Assembly: GCA_002340325.1 (NCBI GenBank) | Contig: DDLV01000018.1 | Location: 18,313 to 82,312 of the forward strand | DNA from: Glaciecola sp. UBA2563 | GTDB taxonomy: Bacteria > Pseudomonadota > Gammaproteobacteria > Enterobacterales > Alteromonadaceae | Direction of reading: 5' to 3' | Length of the DNA: 64,000 nt | Part shown: piece by piece, positions 27,870 through 38,077 of the stretch | Position numbering within the stretch: position 1 is the first letter of the stretch | Layout of the letters: each line of letters begins with the position of its first letter | Notes under the pieces: generated by a model | Told to the model about the DNA's origin: nothing | The model's database searches: none | The model's input: the letters and a program-made list of their open reading frames with translations, nothing else | Program-made: the position numbers and the translations under genes

Positions 27870-29267
27870 ATGGCACTCTGGGGTGGCCGATTTAGCGGTG
27901 AAACAAGCAGCATGTTCAAGCAAGTCAACGACTCATTACCGTTTGATTACCGGCTGGCCGAGCAAGACATAAAAGGATCCATTGCTTGGTCAAAAGCACT
28001 TGCAAACGCAAAAGTACTAACGGCTGAAGAACAACAGTCTATAGAAGCTGCGCTTAGTAAGCTTTTAATAAACGTAGAGCAAGGCGAAGTGGATTTTGCG
28101 TCATCTGAGGAAGAAGATATCCATAGTTTTGTTGAATCCTATTTGATTGACACTATTGGGGATTTGGGTAAGAAGTTACATACCGGCCGCAGCAGAAATG
28201 ACCAAGTTGCGACTGATTTAAGGTTGTGGACAAAAACACACATACAGCAGCTACAAGCAGATGTAGTGCAACTCATTGATGCTGTATTGCATGCAGCTTC
28301 ACGTAATGGCGACGTCATCATACCTGGCTATACGCATCTTCAACGCGCACAACCAGTGTTATTTTCACACTGGTGTCTAGCTTATGTTGAAATGTTCAAA
28401 CGCGATTTACATCGTCTCGATGATGCGTTAAACCGCATTAATCAAAGCCCCCTTGGTTGCGGCGCGCTTGCGGGAACAACATTTCCCATCGATCGAGAAG
28501 CGTTAGCCAAAGATCTTGGTTTTGATACTCCCTGTTTGAATAGCTTAGATGCTGTATCCGACAGAGACTTTGTACTCGACCTATTGTTTAGTTCAAGCAC
28601 TGGCATGATGCACTTATCTAGACTTGCTGAAGACCTCATTTTTTACAATTCAGGCGAAGCAGGATTTTTACAGTTAAGCGATGCTGTTACCTCTGGCTCT
28701 TCATTGATGCCGCAAAAGAAAAATCCCGATGCGTTAGAATTAATGCGAGGGAAATGTGGAAGGGTTTTTGGGCATTTGCAAGGGTTGCTGGTGACTATGA
28801 AAGGCCTCCCACTTGCCTACAATAAAGATATGCAGGAAGATAAGGAGGGCGCTTTTGATGCAGTTTTGCAGTATCACATTTGCTTGCAAATCGCAGTAGA
28901 GGTGATTTCAACACTAAAGCTTAATGACACAGCAACTACCAAAGCTGCGCAGCAAGGGTATGCAAATGCAACGGAACTGGCAGACTATCTGGTTGACAAA
29001 AACATGCCATTTCGTACTGCCCACGATGTCGCAGGACAAGCAGTAATGCTGGCCATTTCAAAAGGTGTAGCGCTTGAACAGTTACCACTAGAGGAGCTAA
29101 AAGGATTAAGTGACTTGATTGGTGAAGATGTATTTGAATGTTTAGCACTTGAAGCGGTAATTGCTAAACGCAACATCTTAGGTGGAACAAGTCACAAAAC
29201 GGTGTCGGATGCATTACATCTCGAATTGGAAAAGCTTGACCGATTGAAAGAAACCTATTTAACCTGA
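27870..29267 (+). CDS. argH: Argininosuccinate lyase
   Basis: A 465-residue homotetrameric lyase of the fumarase/aspartase superfamily that splits argininosuccinate to arginine and fumarate. GGRFSGE at the N-terminus, [27 protein letters not shown] [12 protein letters not shown], and the signature [12 protein letters not shown] with the catalytic Ser loop are all present. It has no C-terminal acetyltransferase fusion, unlike the ArgHA of some relatives; argA is a separate gene downstream. An AGGAG ribosome site lies before the ATG. Confidence 0.97.
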   Translation: MALWGGRFSGETSSMFKQVNDSLPFDYRLAEQDIKGSIAWSKALANAKVLTAEEQQSIEAALSKLLINVEQGEVDFASSEEEDIHSFVESYLIDTIGDLGKKLHTGRSRNDQVATDLRLWTKTHIQQLQADVVQLIDAVLHAASRNGDVIIPGYTHLQRAQPVLFSHWCLAYVEMFKRDLHRLDDALNRINQSPLGCGALAGTTFPIDREALAKDLGFDTPCLNSLDAVSDRDFVLDLLFSSSTGMMHLSRLAEDLIFYNSGEAGFLQLSDAVTSGSSLMPQKKNPDALELMRGKCGRVFGHLQGLLVTMKGLPLAYNKDMQEDKEGAFDAVLQYHICLQIAVEVISTLKLNDTATTKAAQQGYANATELADYLVDKNMPFRTAHDVAGQAVMLAISKGVALEQLPLEELKGLSDLIGEDVFECLALEAVIAKRNILGGTSHKTVSDALHLELEKLDRLKETYLT

Positions 29268-29319
29268 ACTCTGGATAAGGATACTTGCAAGTGTATGATT
29301 TGATTTATAAATGTAAGAG

Positions 29320-29431
29320 CGTCAATCAGGCGTTGATAAAAAGTTCAGAGACAAGGCGCTCGAGCGCAGGAATAACTAGTTATTTCAAGCTTGAGCAACG
29401 CAGTATATGGGCTTTTTTTCAATGCTTGACG
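29320..29431. repeat. Palindromic intergenic repeat between argH and argA
   Basis: The element is centred between 29377 and 29378 on the perfect palindrome AATAACTAGTTATT (29371-29384). Outer arms at 29333-29343 and 29412-29422 are placed symmetrically and match with one mismatch, and CGTCAA/TTGACG at 29320-29325 and 29426-29431 extend it. The intervening GC-rich parts pair imperfectly. The right arm includes the first in-frame ATG of the argA frame. I recognise the layout as a palindrome type recurring in Alteromonadales intergenic regions, from memory. Confidence 0.7.
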
Positions 29432-29460
29432 AGGAGGCTTATCCAGAGTTCAGGTTATTT

Positions 29461-30771
29461 ATGACACTTTCACATCAAGACAGCATAAGACTATTTAGAA
29501 ATTCAGCGCCCTATATAAATGCGCACAGAGGGAAAACCTTTGTGATCATGTTTGGGGGCGAGGCTGCACTTGATGAAAACTTCCCCAAGCTTATTCAGGA
29601 CATTGCACTGCTTCACAGCCTTGGGATCAGAATCATTATTACTCACGGTGCGAGACCACAGATAGACGAACGAATCAGACTGCGTCAAAGCCAAGGTAAC
29701 TTCGTTGATGGTGTTAGACTTACTGACAAAGAAACGCTTGAATGTGTAAAAGATGCCGCCGGTTCATTAAGAAGCCAAATTGAAGCGCTGTTGACAATGG
29801 GCTTACCTAATTCTCCCATGCATGGGGCAAGCATTAGAGTTTGTTCGGGTAACATGGTCATAGCAAGACCTATCGGCGTCAAAAACGGCATAGACTTCGA
29901 GCATACAGGCATCGTCAGACGCATTGATGTTGCTGGAATAGAAGATCAACTTGATGATGGTTCAATAGTACTATTGTCGCCAATGGGATACTCAGCCACT
30001 GGCGAGGTATTCAATTTATCCCACGAAGATGTCGCTACTCAAGCAGCGATAGCCCTCAATGCAGACAAGCTCATTACGCTATCTGAATATGATGCATTTT
30101 ATTGCAATAACAAAACACTGCGCACCATTGAACTAAACAGTTTCGAGCAGTTGTTAGAGGAACAAGAAGTCGAGGCCGAAGCGACATGTTTATCTGCAAT
30201 GATGAATGCAGTCAAAGCTGGCATTGAAAGAACCCACTGCGTCAGTTACAAAAATGACGGCGACCTTTTAAAAGAGTTATTTACGCGCGACGGCGCGGGT
30301 ACACTTTTAATGACAGCTCAATATGAAAAACTGCGTTCAGCCACGATTGAAGACGTGGGAGGGATCTTAAAGTTAATACGCCCGTTAGAGCAATCAGGTG
30401 TGTTATTGCAGCGTTCAAGAGAAAGGTTAGAGAACGATATTGGTCAATTTACCGTGCTAGAGCGAGATGGCATGATCATCGCCTGCGCTGCATTAGAGAT
30501 GTACGAAGATGGATTTGGTGAGCTGTATTGTGTCGCCACGCACAGAGACTACAGAGGTAAGAATCGAGGAGAAAGACTTCTAGAAGCCACTAAAGAAAAA
30601 GCGCTCGCACACGGATTAAAAAGCTTATTTGTCATGACAACCGTGACTGCGCACTGGTTTCTCGAACAAGGATTTGAGCAGCGAGATCTCGATTTATTAC
30701 CAACTACCAAAAAAGAACAAATCAACTACTCCCGAAACTCTAAAGTGTTTGTGTTATCGCTTACTGACTGA
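29461..30771 (+). CDS. argA: N-acetylglutamate synthase, amino-acid-kinase plus GNAT form
   Basis: A 436-residue first enzyme of arginine biosynthesis, with an amino-acid-kinase-like regulatory domain at about 15-280 (PYINAHRGKTFVIMFGGEA, ITHGARPQIDERI) and a C-terminal GNAT domain at about 295-436 (ELYCVATHRDYRGKNRGERLL, MTTVTAHWFLEQGF). I start at the ATG at 29461, which matches the family's N-terminus; the in-frame ATG at 29407 lies in the palindromic repeat and would add 18 unusual residues. Arginine feedback through the kinase-like domain is expected. It is separated from argH by 193 bases and may have its own promoter. Confidence 0.93.
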   Translation: MTLSHQDSIRLFRNSAPYINAHRGKTFVIMFGGEAALDENFPKLIQDIALLHSLGIRIIITHGARPQIDERIRLRQSQGNFVDGVRLTDKETLECVKDAAGSLRSQIEALLTMGLPNSPMHGASIRVCSGNMVIARPIGVKNGIDFEHTGIVRRIDVAGIEDQLDDGSIVLLSPMGYSATGEVFNLSHEDVATQAAIALNADKLITLSEYDAFYCNNKTLRTIELNSFEQLLEEQEVEAEATCLSAMMNAVKAGIERTHCVSYKNDGDLLKELFTRDGAGTLLMTAQYEKLRSATIEDVGGILKLIRPLEQSGVLLQRSRERLENDIGQFTVLERDGMIIACAALEMYEDGFGELYCVATHRDYRGKNRGERLLEATKEKALAHGLKSLFVMTTVTAHWFLEQGFEQRDLDLLPTTKKEQINYSRNSKVFVLSLTD

Positions 30772-30817
30772 GCGCTTACTGACTGAACGCTTACTCACTG
30801 AACGGTCACTAACAGAT
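30758..30817 (+). repeat. 15-base tandem repeat at the argA stop codon
   Basis: Three copies of a 15-base unit (CGCTTACTGACTGAG, CGCTTACTGACTGAA, CGCTTACTCACTGAA) and a decayed fourth copy span the last codons and stop of argA. The TGA of the stop recurs in the following copies. The unit is a multiple of three. Confidence 0.85.
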
Positions 30818-30819
30818 CA

Positions 30820-33513
30820 TTACCCAACAGGCTGAGATTTCAGCCGTTGAAATAGCCAACCCACACCAACAATAGATAACCCTAGGCCAAGGAATGATAA
30901 GGCGCGATACAAGCCTTCAAGCGTGTTCATATCTATCAAAAACGCTTTTATAATCACCAAGAACATCAATCCAAAACCCATTCGAAGGACCTTTGTAGAG
31001 TCTGCTTTTCTGGCAAATACAATGAGTGAGATAGCTAACGCGAGATATACAACCGAATAGGTATAGAGTTCATCCTGCTCGATGGGAAACGTGCCCAGCG
31101 TAATGTTGTCATTGAAGATAAGTCGGATAATGGCGTTGACATACAATAGCAGTAAAAGGCCCGATACAAGATAAGCAGTATTCATGTACGTTTTGTTAAT
31201 CAAACCAAACGTAATTGACGTTATCAACGTGAATGCAGGTATTAGCCAAAGAGGGACTAACCAATTAACAAATGGGTTGCTACCAATTTGTTGAAGCGTG
31301 AAGTAAGGATTAAAGACAACGCTTCCATAGCCTTGCATATAGGCAAAACCAACAAACAACATCACCGCATAAACCTGATAAAACATAGGATGTGATACTG
31401 TTTGTTTGCGCCACAACAAGATGCAAGCGTAGATAAGGTAACTCATCCCCAATAATGCACTTTGCCTGATGTCTAGATCACTTAAGCTAGCGTATTGCCC
31501 AATGAGCAGCTGCCCCATTTCAGTCGTAATGAAAAGCGCTATCAGATGAATTAAGGCACCTGCAAACCATGATTTTAAGTCAGATGACGCAAGCTGGTTG
31601 TATGCAAAGAACAAGCAAGCAAATGCCAATGGATAAATAACAAGTGTCCATTGAATGGAAAAAATCGTTTCGTTACTGTAATCGGACAGCCATGGCGCAG
31701 CGGTTAAGCGTATCATCACAGCAAGAATCGCAAGCTTATACAGCCAAGCCGGCAATGGTAACTGTAAACGACGGCTTAGATGTGCCATCAAAGCGATTTG
31801 TGCAGCAAACGCCAGTGTCAGTGTGCTGGCATTTAATAGCATGGTCAGAATAAGCGCCAATGTGCTATTAGCGGCCATCAGATATGCCATTTTGTGATAG
31901 CTAACCGACACTTTCAATGCAAGTACCGAAAACATTAGGCCAATCACGCCCAATTCAATCGCGAACAGTGGATACAGATACGTAGAGGCAGCTGGCTCAG
32001 ATAATGCGTAAGCAATGCCATAATAAAGCAACGGTAAAATCGCCAACAATAATAAAAACGCTGGCCTTGCCGGATACCTGAGGTGCATAAACATCAGATA
32101 GGCTAGGCCAACCAATACACAGGTTTGCAAGTATAGGTAACCCCCTGTAAATACAAAAAGGTTATCTACATAGTCGTAGCGTTGCGGCATAAGTAAAAAT
32201 ACCGCGATGGACAATGCAAACCCAAGGTATGGCCATGAGTCAAAAGCACTGTGACGAGCAGGCACTAACAACAGTACTGCAGTAATTGCAGCAAGCGCAT
32301 AAAGTAAATCACCGTGATAGGGCAGTGAAATAATATAAAAGAGAAAAACACCCAATGACAACAACACGCCAAGTTGCTCTTTGCGGGGCATTAACAGCGC
32401 TTTGGTTGTTAACGGTGCATCCATCCTTAACGAGAGGCGCCAACCCAGCACTGGGAATAAAGTAAAAAGATAAATACTTACAACAACAAATACCATAATG
32501 ATGGACAGGTTAGGATAATGGATAGCGGTATCGATACCCTTCTCGTCCAGTGATATCAATACCGCTAGCATGAACCAGACAAAATGCCCAACCTTGGCCA
32601 GCCACCATATCCACGCCTGTTTGACCACTTGATGTACCCACACAGAAGAAAAAGACACCACGGTGATATAAAGCAGTAGCAACAGGACATTGCTGTCACC
32701 TGTTGAGACAAGCGCTGGCACTAGGTACGCACCAATAATTCCAATACCCGCTAAAATAGGTCCCAAGCGAATTGATAGCCATGCGGTACTCAGCGAGATA
32801 ATGGCGAGTAATCCAAACGCAATCGATGGAGAAATAAAATCATAAAAATCAAACGCAACAAATGCCATGGCATAACAGGTGATAACACCTCCACTGGCAA
32901 GTGATGCAGAAACTACCATTGAGTTGATATCAAATCGCTGCGGATGGCGCAGAAGATAATCTGCTACAACTACAAGTGCTATACCAAACAGACTGCCGAG
33001 AATGATGCGAAGCCCTGGCGGAAACAATCCCGCTTCGATACTGTATTTCGCCAGAAACACCCCGCCTATCGCCAGAATAATCCCACCTAGCCATAACAAT
33101 CCGTTACCCGCTAAAAATTTCTCTAAATCAAATCCTTTTTGAGTTGAGCCGTTAGATGCAGTAGAGCGGGCTTCATCGCTATCTGAACTTCCTGAGATCG
33201 CCTCTATACGTGCATCGGCAATCGCGCTAGACATTGAAGGTGCTAGCAGGTCTTCTACGTCATTGTCTTTGGTATCTTGGTCTTTCGTCGGTTCGGGAGA
33301 TGACGATATAACCGGCGTATTATTCTGTGAGGTATTTTCGGATAAATTATTTGTTGGAGTATCGTTGTCAGTATATTTATCAAGGCGTGAAGACAGTTGT
33401 TCAACTTGCCAGCGTAACTTTCCAATCTGTCTATAGTTCGTAATCCCTAAAATACTGCCGACAATTATTACGATAAAAAACACTAGCACAAATAAAACTA
33501 ACAGTTCTTCCAC
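30820..33513 (-). CDS. DUF2339 large polytopic membrane protein
   Basis: An 897-residue protein with an N-terminal membrane helix, a short coiled coil (about 25-45), an acidic low-complexity linker to about 135, then more than twenty hydrophobic helices. The FLAGNGLLWLGGIILAIGGVFLAKYSIE start of the membrane part and FPPGLRIILGSLFG are typical of DUF2339, a widespread family without known function. It reads away from PBP1A, separated by 68 bases, and may be cotranscribed with it, since both are on the minus strand. Confidence 0.88.
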   Translation of the reverse strand: MEELLVLFVLVFFIVIIVGSILGITNYRQIGKLRWQVEQLSSRLDKYTDNDTPTNNLSENTSQNNTPVISSSPEPTKDQDTKDNDVEDLLAPSMSSAIADARIEAISGSSDSDEARSTASNGSTQKGFDLEKFLAGNGLLWLGGIILAIGGVFLAKYSIEAGLFPPGLRIILGSLFGIALVVVADYLLRHPQRFDINSMVVSASLASGGVITCYAMAFVAFDFYDFISPSIAFGLLAIISLSTAWLSIRLGPILAGIGIIGAYLVPALVSTGDSNVLLLLLYITVVSFSSVWVHQVVKQAWIWWLAKVGHFVWFMLAVLISLDEKGIDTAIHYPNLSIIMVFVVVSIYLFTLFPVLGWRLSLRMDAPLTTKALLMPRKEQLGVLLSLGVFLFYIISLPYHGDLLYALAAITAVLLLVPARHSAFDSWPYLGFALSIAVFLLMPQRYDYVDNLFVFTGGYLYLQTCVLVGLAYLMFMHLRYPARPAFLLLLAILPLLYYGIAYALSEPAASTYLYPLFAIELGVIGLMFSVLALKVSVSYHKMAYLMAANSTLALILTMLLNASTLTLAFAAQIALMAHLSRRLQLPLPAWLYKLAILAVMIRLTAAPWLSDYSNETIFSIQWTLVIYPLAFACLFFAYNQLASSDLKSWFAGALIHLIALFITTEMGQLLIGQYASLSDLDIRQSALLGMSYLIYACILLWRKQTVSHPMFYQVYAVMLFVGFAYMQGYGSVVFNPYFTLQQIGSNPFVNWLVPLWLIPAFTLITSITFGLINKTYMNTAYLVSGLLLLLYVNAIIRLIFNDNITLGTFPIEQDELYTYSVVYLALAISLIVFARKADSTKVLRMGFGLMFLVIIKAFLIDMNTLEGLYRALSFLGLGLSIVGVGWLFQRLKSQPVG

Positions 33514-33581
33514 TGATATACTCCGGTGCGGCTCTTTTAAGATTTCATCTTCAACATTTCATGTAGCATCTATCGCGGTTG

Positions 33582-36308
33582 TCAAAAAATCTCATCACCT
33601 AATAGGTCTTCCTCCTCTTCCTCTGTCTCGGTTTGCAAATCTTCAATCGGATAAGTGAGTTCTTCTTCTCGCACAAAATCTGTAGGCTCAGTGCCCTTCA
33701 AGAAATACTCAAATCTTGACGTCGCATCTGTTCTCGCTGTTAACTTTCCAGTTGACCGGTCTACTCTCACTCTAAAGACATTATCAGGTGGGTTATCATC
33801 TTGTTCTGGCACGTCTTGCAAAACACTTTGCATAAAATAAATCCAGGCAGGTTGTGCTGCTTTTGCACCATCTTCAGCACCGATAAGTCCATTACCGATA
33901 AAATTAAAACTGTCTGGTCTTTTATTTATAATGTTTTGATTTCTTGTCGCTCTACCCAGTTTTTGATTGTTATCGTCAAATCCTACCCACGATGTCGCCA
34001 CTAGGTCTGGTGCAAACCCACTGAACCAGGTATCACGAGAGTCGTTAGTGGTACCAGTTTTGCCACCAATATCTGTGCGTCGTAATAGATGTCGCGCGCG
34101 CCACCCCGTGCCTTGCCAATAAGTATCCGTGTTCCATCTACCATTGGTTCTCGCCGCAGTTCTCAGCATTTCCCGCATCAAGAAAGCGGTTTCTTCGGAA
34201 ATTACTCTCGGTGCTGATTGCTTTGTATTTTCATCTTCTTCTACTTGTTCGTTCGCAAGGTTATTAAACTGAGCAGCAAGTAGCGCCTCTATGTCATTTT
34301 CGTCAACTGGAGGTGCTTCGTCATTTGCCCCTTCTTCTGTATAATCATCGCAGGGATCACACGCAAAAACCGGGTTTGCTTCATAGACAACTTCACCGTC
34401 TGAACTTTCTATTCGCTGGATAACATAAGGCTGAATCGCAAATCCGCCGTTAGCGATAATTGCCATGGCTGTAGCAACTTCCATCGGCGTATGCGCGCCA
34501 GAGCCTAAAGACATAGTCTCATCTAATGGGACTTCGTCGCGTAAAAAACCAAACTTGGTCAAATAGTCTCTCGTTTGGGACAGTCCAACACCTCTAAGCA
34601 GTCTCACTGATACCACGTTTTTAGACTTACCTAGTGCTTGTCTCATACGAATGGGGCCGTCGTAGATCGGAGGGCTATTTTGTGGGCGCCACGCTATGCC
34701 TGAGTTTGAATCCCATTGATTAATAGGGGCATCGTTGATAATGCTAGCCAAAGTGTAACCACTGTCTAACGCCGCCGCATATATAAATGGTTTTATATTT
34801 GAACCCACTTGCCTCTTGGCTTGTGTTGCTCTATTGAACTGGCTTTCATAAAAAGAGAACCCGCCGACGACTGCCTCTACAGCACCATCATATGGGTTTA
34901 ACGCAACAAAAGCAGCACTCGCTATTGGTAACTGGCTCAGTTGCCAAACGTCGTCTTGTGTGCGCTGCCTAACATAGGTTAAATCACCTTCAGCAACGAC
35001 ATCCGATGCAGTTTCAGGTATCGGCCCCTGTTTATAATCGTCAATGTAAAGTCGTGCCCAGTCCAACCCGTCCCAGCTTATTTCCAACTGCTCGTGATAA
35101 AGCGTTCGCACAATAATACTTTGCTCAGAAACTCTTAAAACGACTGCTGATATAAGTGCTCCCAATTCCTGTACTTCTTCAAGCGCAACATCGATTTCTT
35201 CGATTGGCATTGGCGGCACTATTACAATCGCGTCAGATTCATCTGTAGCTCGCGGTTCATTGGCTAAATCACTGACATTTGCAGGTTCAAAAACCGTTTC
35301 ATCATTTGGTGCTGTCCATAGACTTCTTATCGGTCCTCTATAACCGTGACGTTCATCGTAGTCGTGTAAATTTTGCATTAGCGCTTGTTGGGCTGCTGCT
35401 TGATAATCAGAGTGTGTAGCCGTGTACACTTTAAAACCGCTGGTTTCTGCCACTTCTTTACCGTATAACTCCACCATCTCGGTATAAACGAGTTTAGCCA
35501 AATAAGGTGCGTCCAAATCGATGTCCGCCCCGTGTTTTCTAGCGGTAACCGGCGCATTTGCTGCTTGGTCAAATTGGTCTCGCGTGATGTATCCCTCATC
35601 CAGCATCCTGAGCAGAACGATGCGCCTTCGTTTTATTGAGTTGTCAGGATTACTTATAGGGTTGAGCCTAGACGGTGCCTGATACAAACCTGCTATCGTC
35701 GCAAATTGCGCCAAATCTAGCTCTGCCAGCGTCTTACCATAATATACTTGTGCTGCGGCGCCGACGCCAAATGCACGATGGCCTAACTCCATTTTATTTA
35801 GATACAGCATCAGAATCTGCTCTTTAGTCAACACTTGTTCCATGTGCATTGCGATAAAAATTTCTTTGATTTTGCGAGAGAACATTTTGCGTCTATCCAA
35901 GAAGAAACTCCTCGCGACTTGCATCGTTAATGTGCTTGCACCCTGACCTTTTTCACCCGTTGCAATCAAATTGACGGCAGCGCGAATAACACCAATGGGG
36001 TCAACGCCATAGTGCTGATAAAAGCGACTGTCTTCGGTGGCAATAATTGCCTGCACTAACGTCTCTGGCACCTCTTCAAAAGAGAGAGGGATTCGTCGTT
36101 TTTCACCGTATTGTGAGATCAGCAAACCATCTTGAGTATAAATCCGCATAGGTGTCTGTAGTTCAACGTCCTGCAACACATCGACACTTGGCAGATCTGG
36201 TTTGAGATAAAAATATATACCTATGACGGTGAGTAGTCCGATGATGCAACCCACGAAAAAGAGCAAAATTAAGGTTTTTATTGCCTTCACGATGACCTTG
36301 TATTCCAA
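33582..36308 (-). CDS. mrcA: Penicillin-binding protein 1A
   Basis: A 908-residue class A penicillin-binding protein: one membrane helix at about 11-33, a glycosyltransferase 51 domain with catalytic Glu92 in TEDSRFYQHYG and the EIFIAMHMEQVLTK segment, an OB-like insert at about 300-450, and a transpeptidase domain with Ser503 in GSNIKP, SKN in LGKSKNVV, and KTGT in GGKTGTTND. An acidic insertion at about 640-690 and an acidic C-terminal tail stand out. It polymerises and cross-links peptidoglycan on the periplasmic face. It is divergent from pilM, a conserved pair in Gammaproteobacteria. Confidence 0.96.
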   Translation of the reverse strand: MEYKVIVKAIKTLILLFFVGCIIGLLTVIGIYFYLKPDLPSVDVLQDVELQTPMRIYTQDGLLISQYGEKRRIPLSFEEVPETLVQAIIATEDSRFYQHYGVDPIGVIRAAVNLIATGEKGQGASTLTMQVARSFFLDRRKMFSRKIKEIFIAMHMEQVLTKEQILMLYLNKMELGHRAFGVGAAAQVYYGKTLAELDLAQFATIAGLYQAPSRLNPISNPDNSIKRRRIVLLRMLDEGYITRDQFDQAANAPVTARKHGADIDLDAPYLAKLVYTEMVELYGKEVAETSGFKVYTATHSDYQAAAQQALMQNLHDYDERHGYRGPIRSLWTAPNDETVFEPANVSDLANEPRATDESDAIVIVPPMPIEEIDVALEEVQELGALISAVVLRVSEQSIIVRTLYHEQLEISWDGLDWARLYIDDYKQGPIPETASDVVAEGDLTYVRQRTQDDVWQLSQLPIASAAFVALNPYDGAVEAVVGGFSFYESQFNRATQAKRQVGSNIKPFIYAAALDSGYTLASIINDAPINQWDSNSGIAWRPQNSPPIYDGPIRMRQALGKSKNVVSVRLLRGVGLSQTRDYLTKFGFLRDEVPLDETMSLGSGAHTPMEVATAMAIIANGGFAIQPYVIQRIESSDGEVVYEANPVFACDPCDDYTEEGANDEAPPVDENDIEALLAAQFNNLANEQVEEDENTKQSAPRVISEETAFLMREMLRTAARTNGRWNTDTYWQGTGWRARHLLRRTDIGGKTGTTNDSRDTWFSGFAPDLVATSWVGFDDNNQKLGRATRNQNIINKRPDSFNFIGNGLIGAEDGAKAAQPAWIYFMQSVLQDVPEQDDNPPDNVFRVRVDRSTGKLTARTDATSRFEYFLKGTEPTDFVREEELTYPIEDLQTETEEEEEDLLGDEIF

Positions 36309-36431
36309 AAAATTTGTTTTAAAGACTCAATATTTATACGTATGTGTCGTTAACCAATACATACCAAAACGAGAAACGAAAGTATTATCCCACGGCGTAT
36401 GATACTTGAACTATAGACAGGTCGCCATTGT

Positions 36432-37496
36432 ATGAAATCGCTTTTTAGCAAAAAAGCCAGCACAGTAGTTGGATTAGACATTGGAACAAAGTTTGTCAAG
36501 GGCGTTTGCTTGGATATGACGAATCCAACCATTGAAATAATGGGTTTTGCATCTGAGCCAATTGTGGGCGTCGCCTTTAACGAACGTGACGTGCAGGACT
36601 ACGACGCAGTTGGCAAAGCGATTCGAAAAGTTACCAATGCATTGAAATCAAAATCCAAAGACGTCGTACTTGCTGTAGCCGGGAGCAACGTCATCAGCAA
36701 AAAAGTGTACATGGACAACGACCAGACTGACTATGAAATGGAAGTGCAAATAGAGCTGGAAGCAGACTCCCTCATACCATATCCATTAGAAGAGGTGTAT
36801 TTGGATTTTGAGCAACTTGGCGAAAAGGAAAGCCACCCGGACAAAGTAGAAGTCTTATTAAGCACCGCCCATAGAGACATAATAGATAAGCGAATTACTC
36901 TCGTACGTGAAGCATCCCTTGAGCCCATCATTGTCGATATTGAAACCAATGCACTTGCTGACGCTTTAATCCAATTTAGTCACGCCGACGTCGACGACAT
37001 GCAGGTCGTTATTAATGTTGGCGCTTCAATAATGCAGATATGCGTTGTAGAAAACGGTGAAGTGATTTATGTAAAGGAGCACAGCTTCGGAGCAAATATG
37101 TTTGTGCAAGAACTCGCTTTAATGCACGCATTGGAAATTCAGGAGATAGAACGGCAAATCGCCGATGGCACCGCACCAGAAATCTGGTTCAAAGACAGCC
37201 TTTCTTCGTTTATCGCATCGTTACAACAACAAATTCATCGCGCGTTACAGATGTTCGTTTCCGCGACCCATCGCAATATGCCTTCTCACATTTTTTTGAC
37301 AGGAGGAGTGGGAGCTTTACCCAACATCGCCATCGAATTAAGTAACGATATGAACATGCGTGTAGAACTGTTTAACCCGTTTCACGATATCGCTGTTTAC
37401 AACGAAAACGATAAAACAACACTTTCGGTTATGGGACCTCAGTACGCAATTGCGGCTGGACTGGCTAGCAGGAGGTTAAGTCAATGGCAAGGATAA
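36432..37496 (+). CDS. pilM: Type IV pilus assembly protein PilM
   Basis: A 354-residue cytoplasmic actin-like ATPase of the pilus alignment complex. VVGLDIGTKFVKGV is the phosphate-1 loop, VINVGASIMQI the phosphate-2 loop and FLTGGVGALPNI the adenosine loop. It binds the N-terminal motif of PilN. The 3' end overlaps pilN by 13 bases. First gene of pilMNOPQ. Confidence 0.95.
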   Translation: MKSLFSKKASTVVGLDIGTKFVKGVCLDMTNPTIEIMGFASEPIVGVAFNERDVQDYDAVGKAIRKVTNALKSKSKDVVLAVAGSNVISKKVYMDNDQTDYEMEVQIELEADSLIPYPLEEVYLDFEQLGEKESHPDKVEVLLSTAHRDIIDKRITLVREASLEPIIVDIETNALADALIQFSHADVDDMQVVINVGASIMQICVVENGEVIYVKEHSFGANMFVQELALMHALEIQEIERQIADGTAPEIWFKDSLSSFIASLQQQIHRALQMFVSATHRNMPSHIFLTGGVGALPNIAIELSNDMNMRVELFNPFHDIAVYNENDKTTLSVMGPQYAIAAGLASRRLSQWQG

Positions 37497-38077
37497 ATTT
37501 ACTGCCATGGCGTGAACAAGTCCGCCAGAAGCAAAAAGCGCAGTATTTTGGTTACTTAGGTGGCGTTGCACTTGTCTCCTTAGGCGTTATATGGATGGTC
37601 GGTCAATTTATAGACGGCAAAATACGAAATCAGCAATCCAGAAATTTGTTTTTGACTCAACAAATTGAGATCTTGGATGCACAGATTGAAGAGATAAGAG
37701 ATTTACAAACAAAAATAGACGAAATAACGATCAGAATGTCACTGATTGAGCAGCTCCAGGTAAGCCGAAACCTGACAACCACTTTGCTTGCAGAGTTAGC
37801 GCGTGCAGTCCCAACCGGCATCTCCTTGAAGTCCATCGAGCGAGAAGACGACAACATCAAAATTCTGGGCGTGAGTGAATCGAATAATAGATTATCAGCG
37901 TTTATGCGCGCTATTGACGCATCAGAAGTGTTTAGTGACCCAGAGTTATCGTCAATTGTTTCCAATTTATCACGTAACATTGCGCTAAGTGATTTTGAAC
38001 TTTCCGTGAATATTTCATCGGCGTTTACGATAACCACAGACGAAAACGGTAACCCCGTTTCTGCAGGTAATAGCTAA
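37484..38077 (+). CDS. pilN: Type IV pilus assembly protein PilN
   Basis: A 197-residue bitopic inner-membrane protein. The cytoplasmic INLLPWRE at residues 4-11 is the PilM-binding motif, followed by one membrane helix at about 22-42, a coiled coil at about 50-90 and a ferredoxin-like periplasmic domain. A strong AGGAGG ribosome site inside pilM decides the start. It pairs with PilO. The stop shares one base with the pilO ATG. Confidence 0.94.
   Translation: MARINLLPWREQVRQKQKAQYFGYLGGVALVSLGVIWMVGQFIDGKIRNQQSRNLFLTQQIEILDAQIEEIRDLQTKIDEITIRMSLIEQLQVSRNLTTTLLAELARAVPTGISLKSIEREDDNIKILGVSESNNRLSAFMRAIDASEVFSDPELSSIVSNLSRNIALSDFELSVNISSAFTITTDENGNPVSAGNS

Noticed and set aside
29407..29460. 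ATG at 29407 as the argA start
   Set aside because: The codon lies in a palindromic repeat and the family N-terminus aligns from the ATG at 29461.
30758..30817. A CRISPR array
   Set aside because: The 15-base units are contiguous without spacers.
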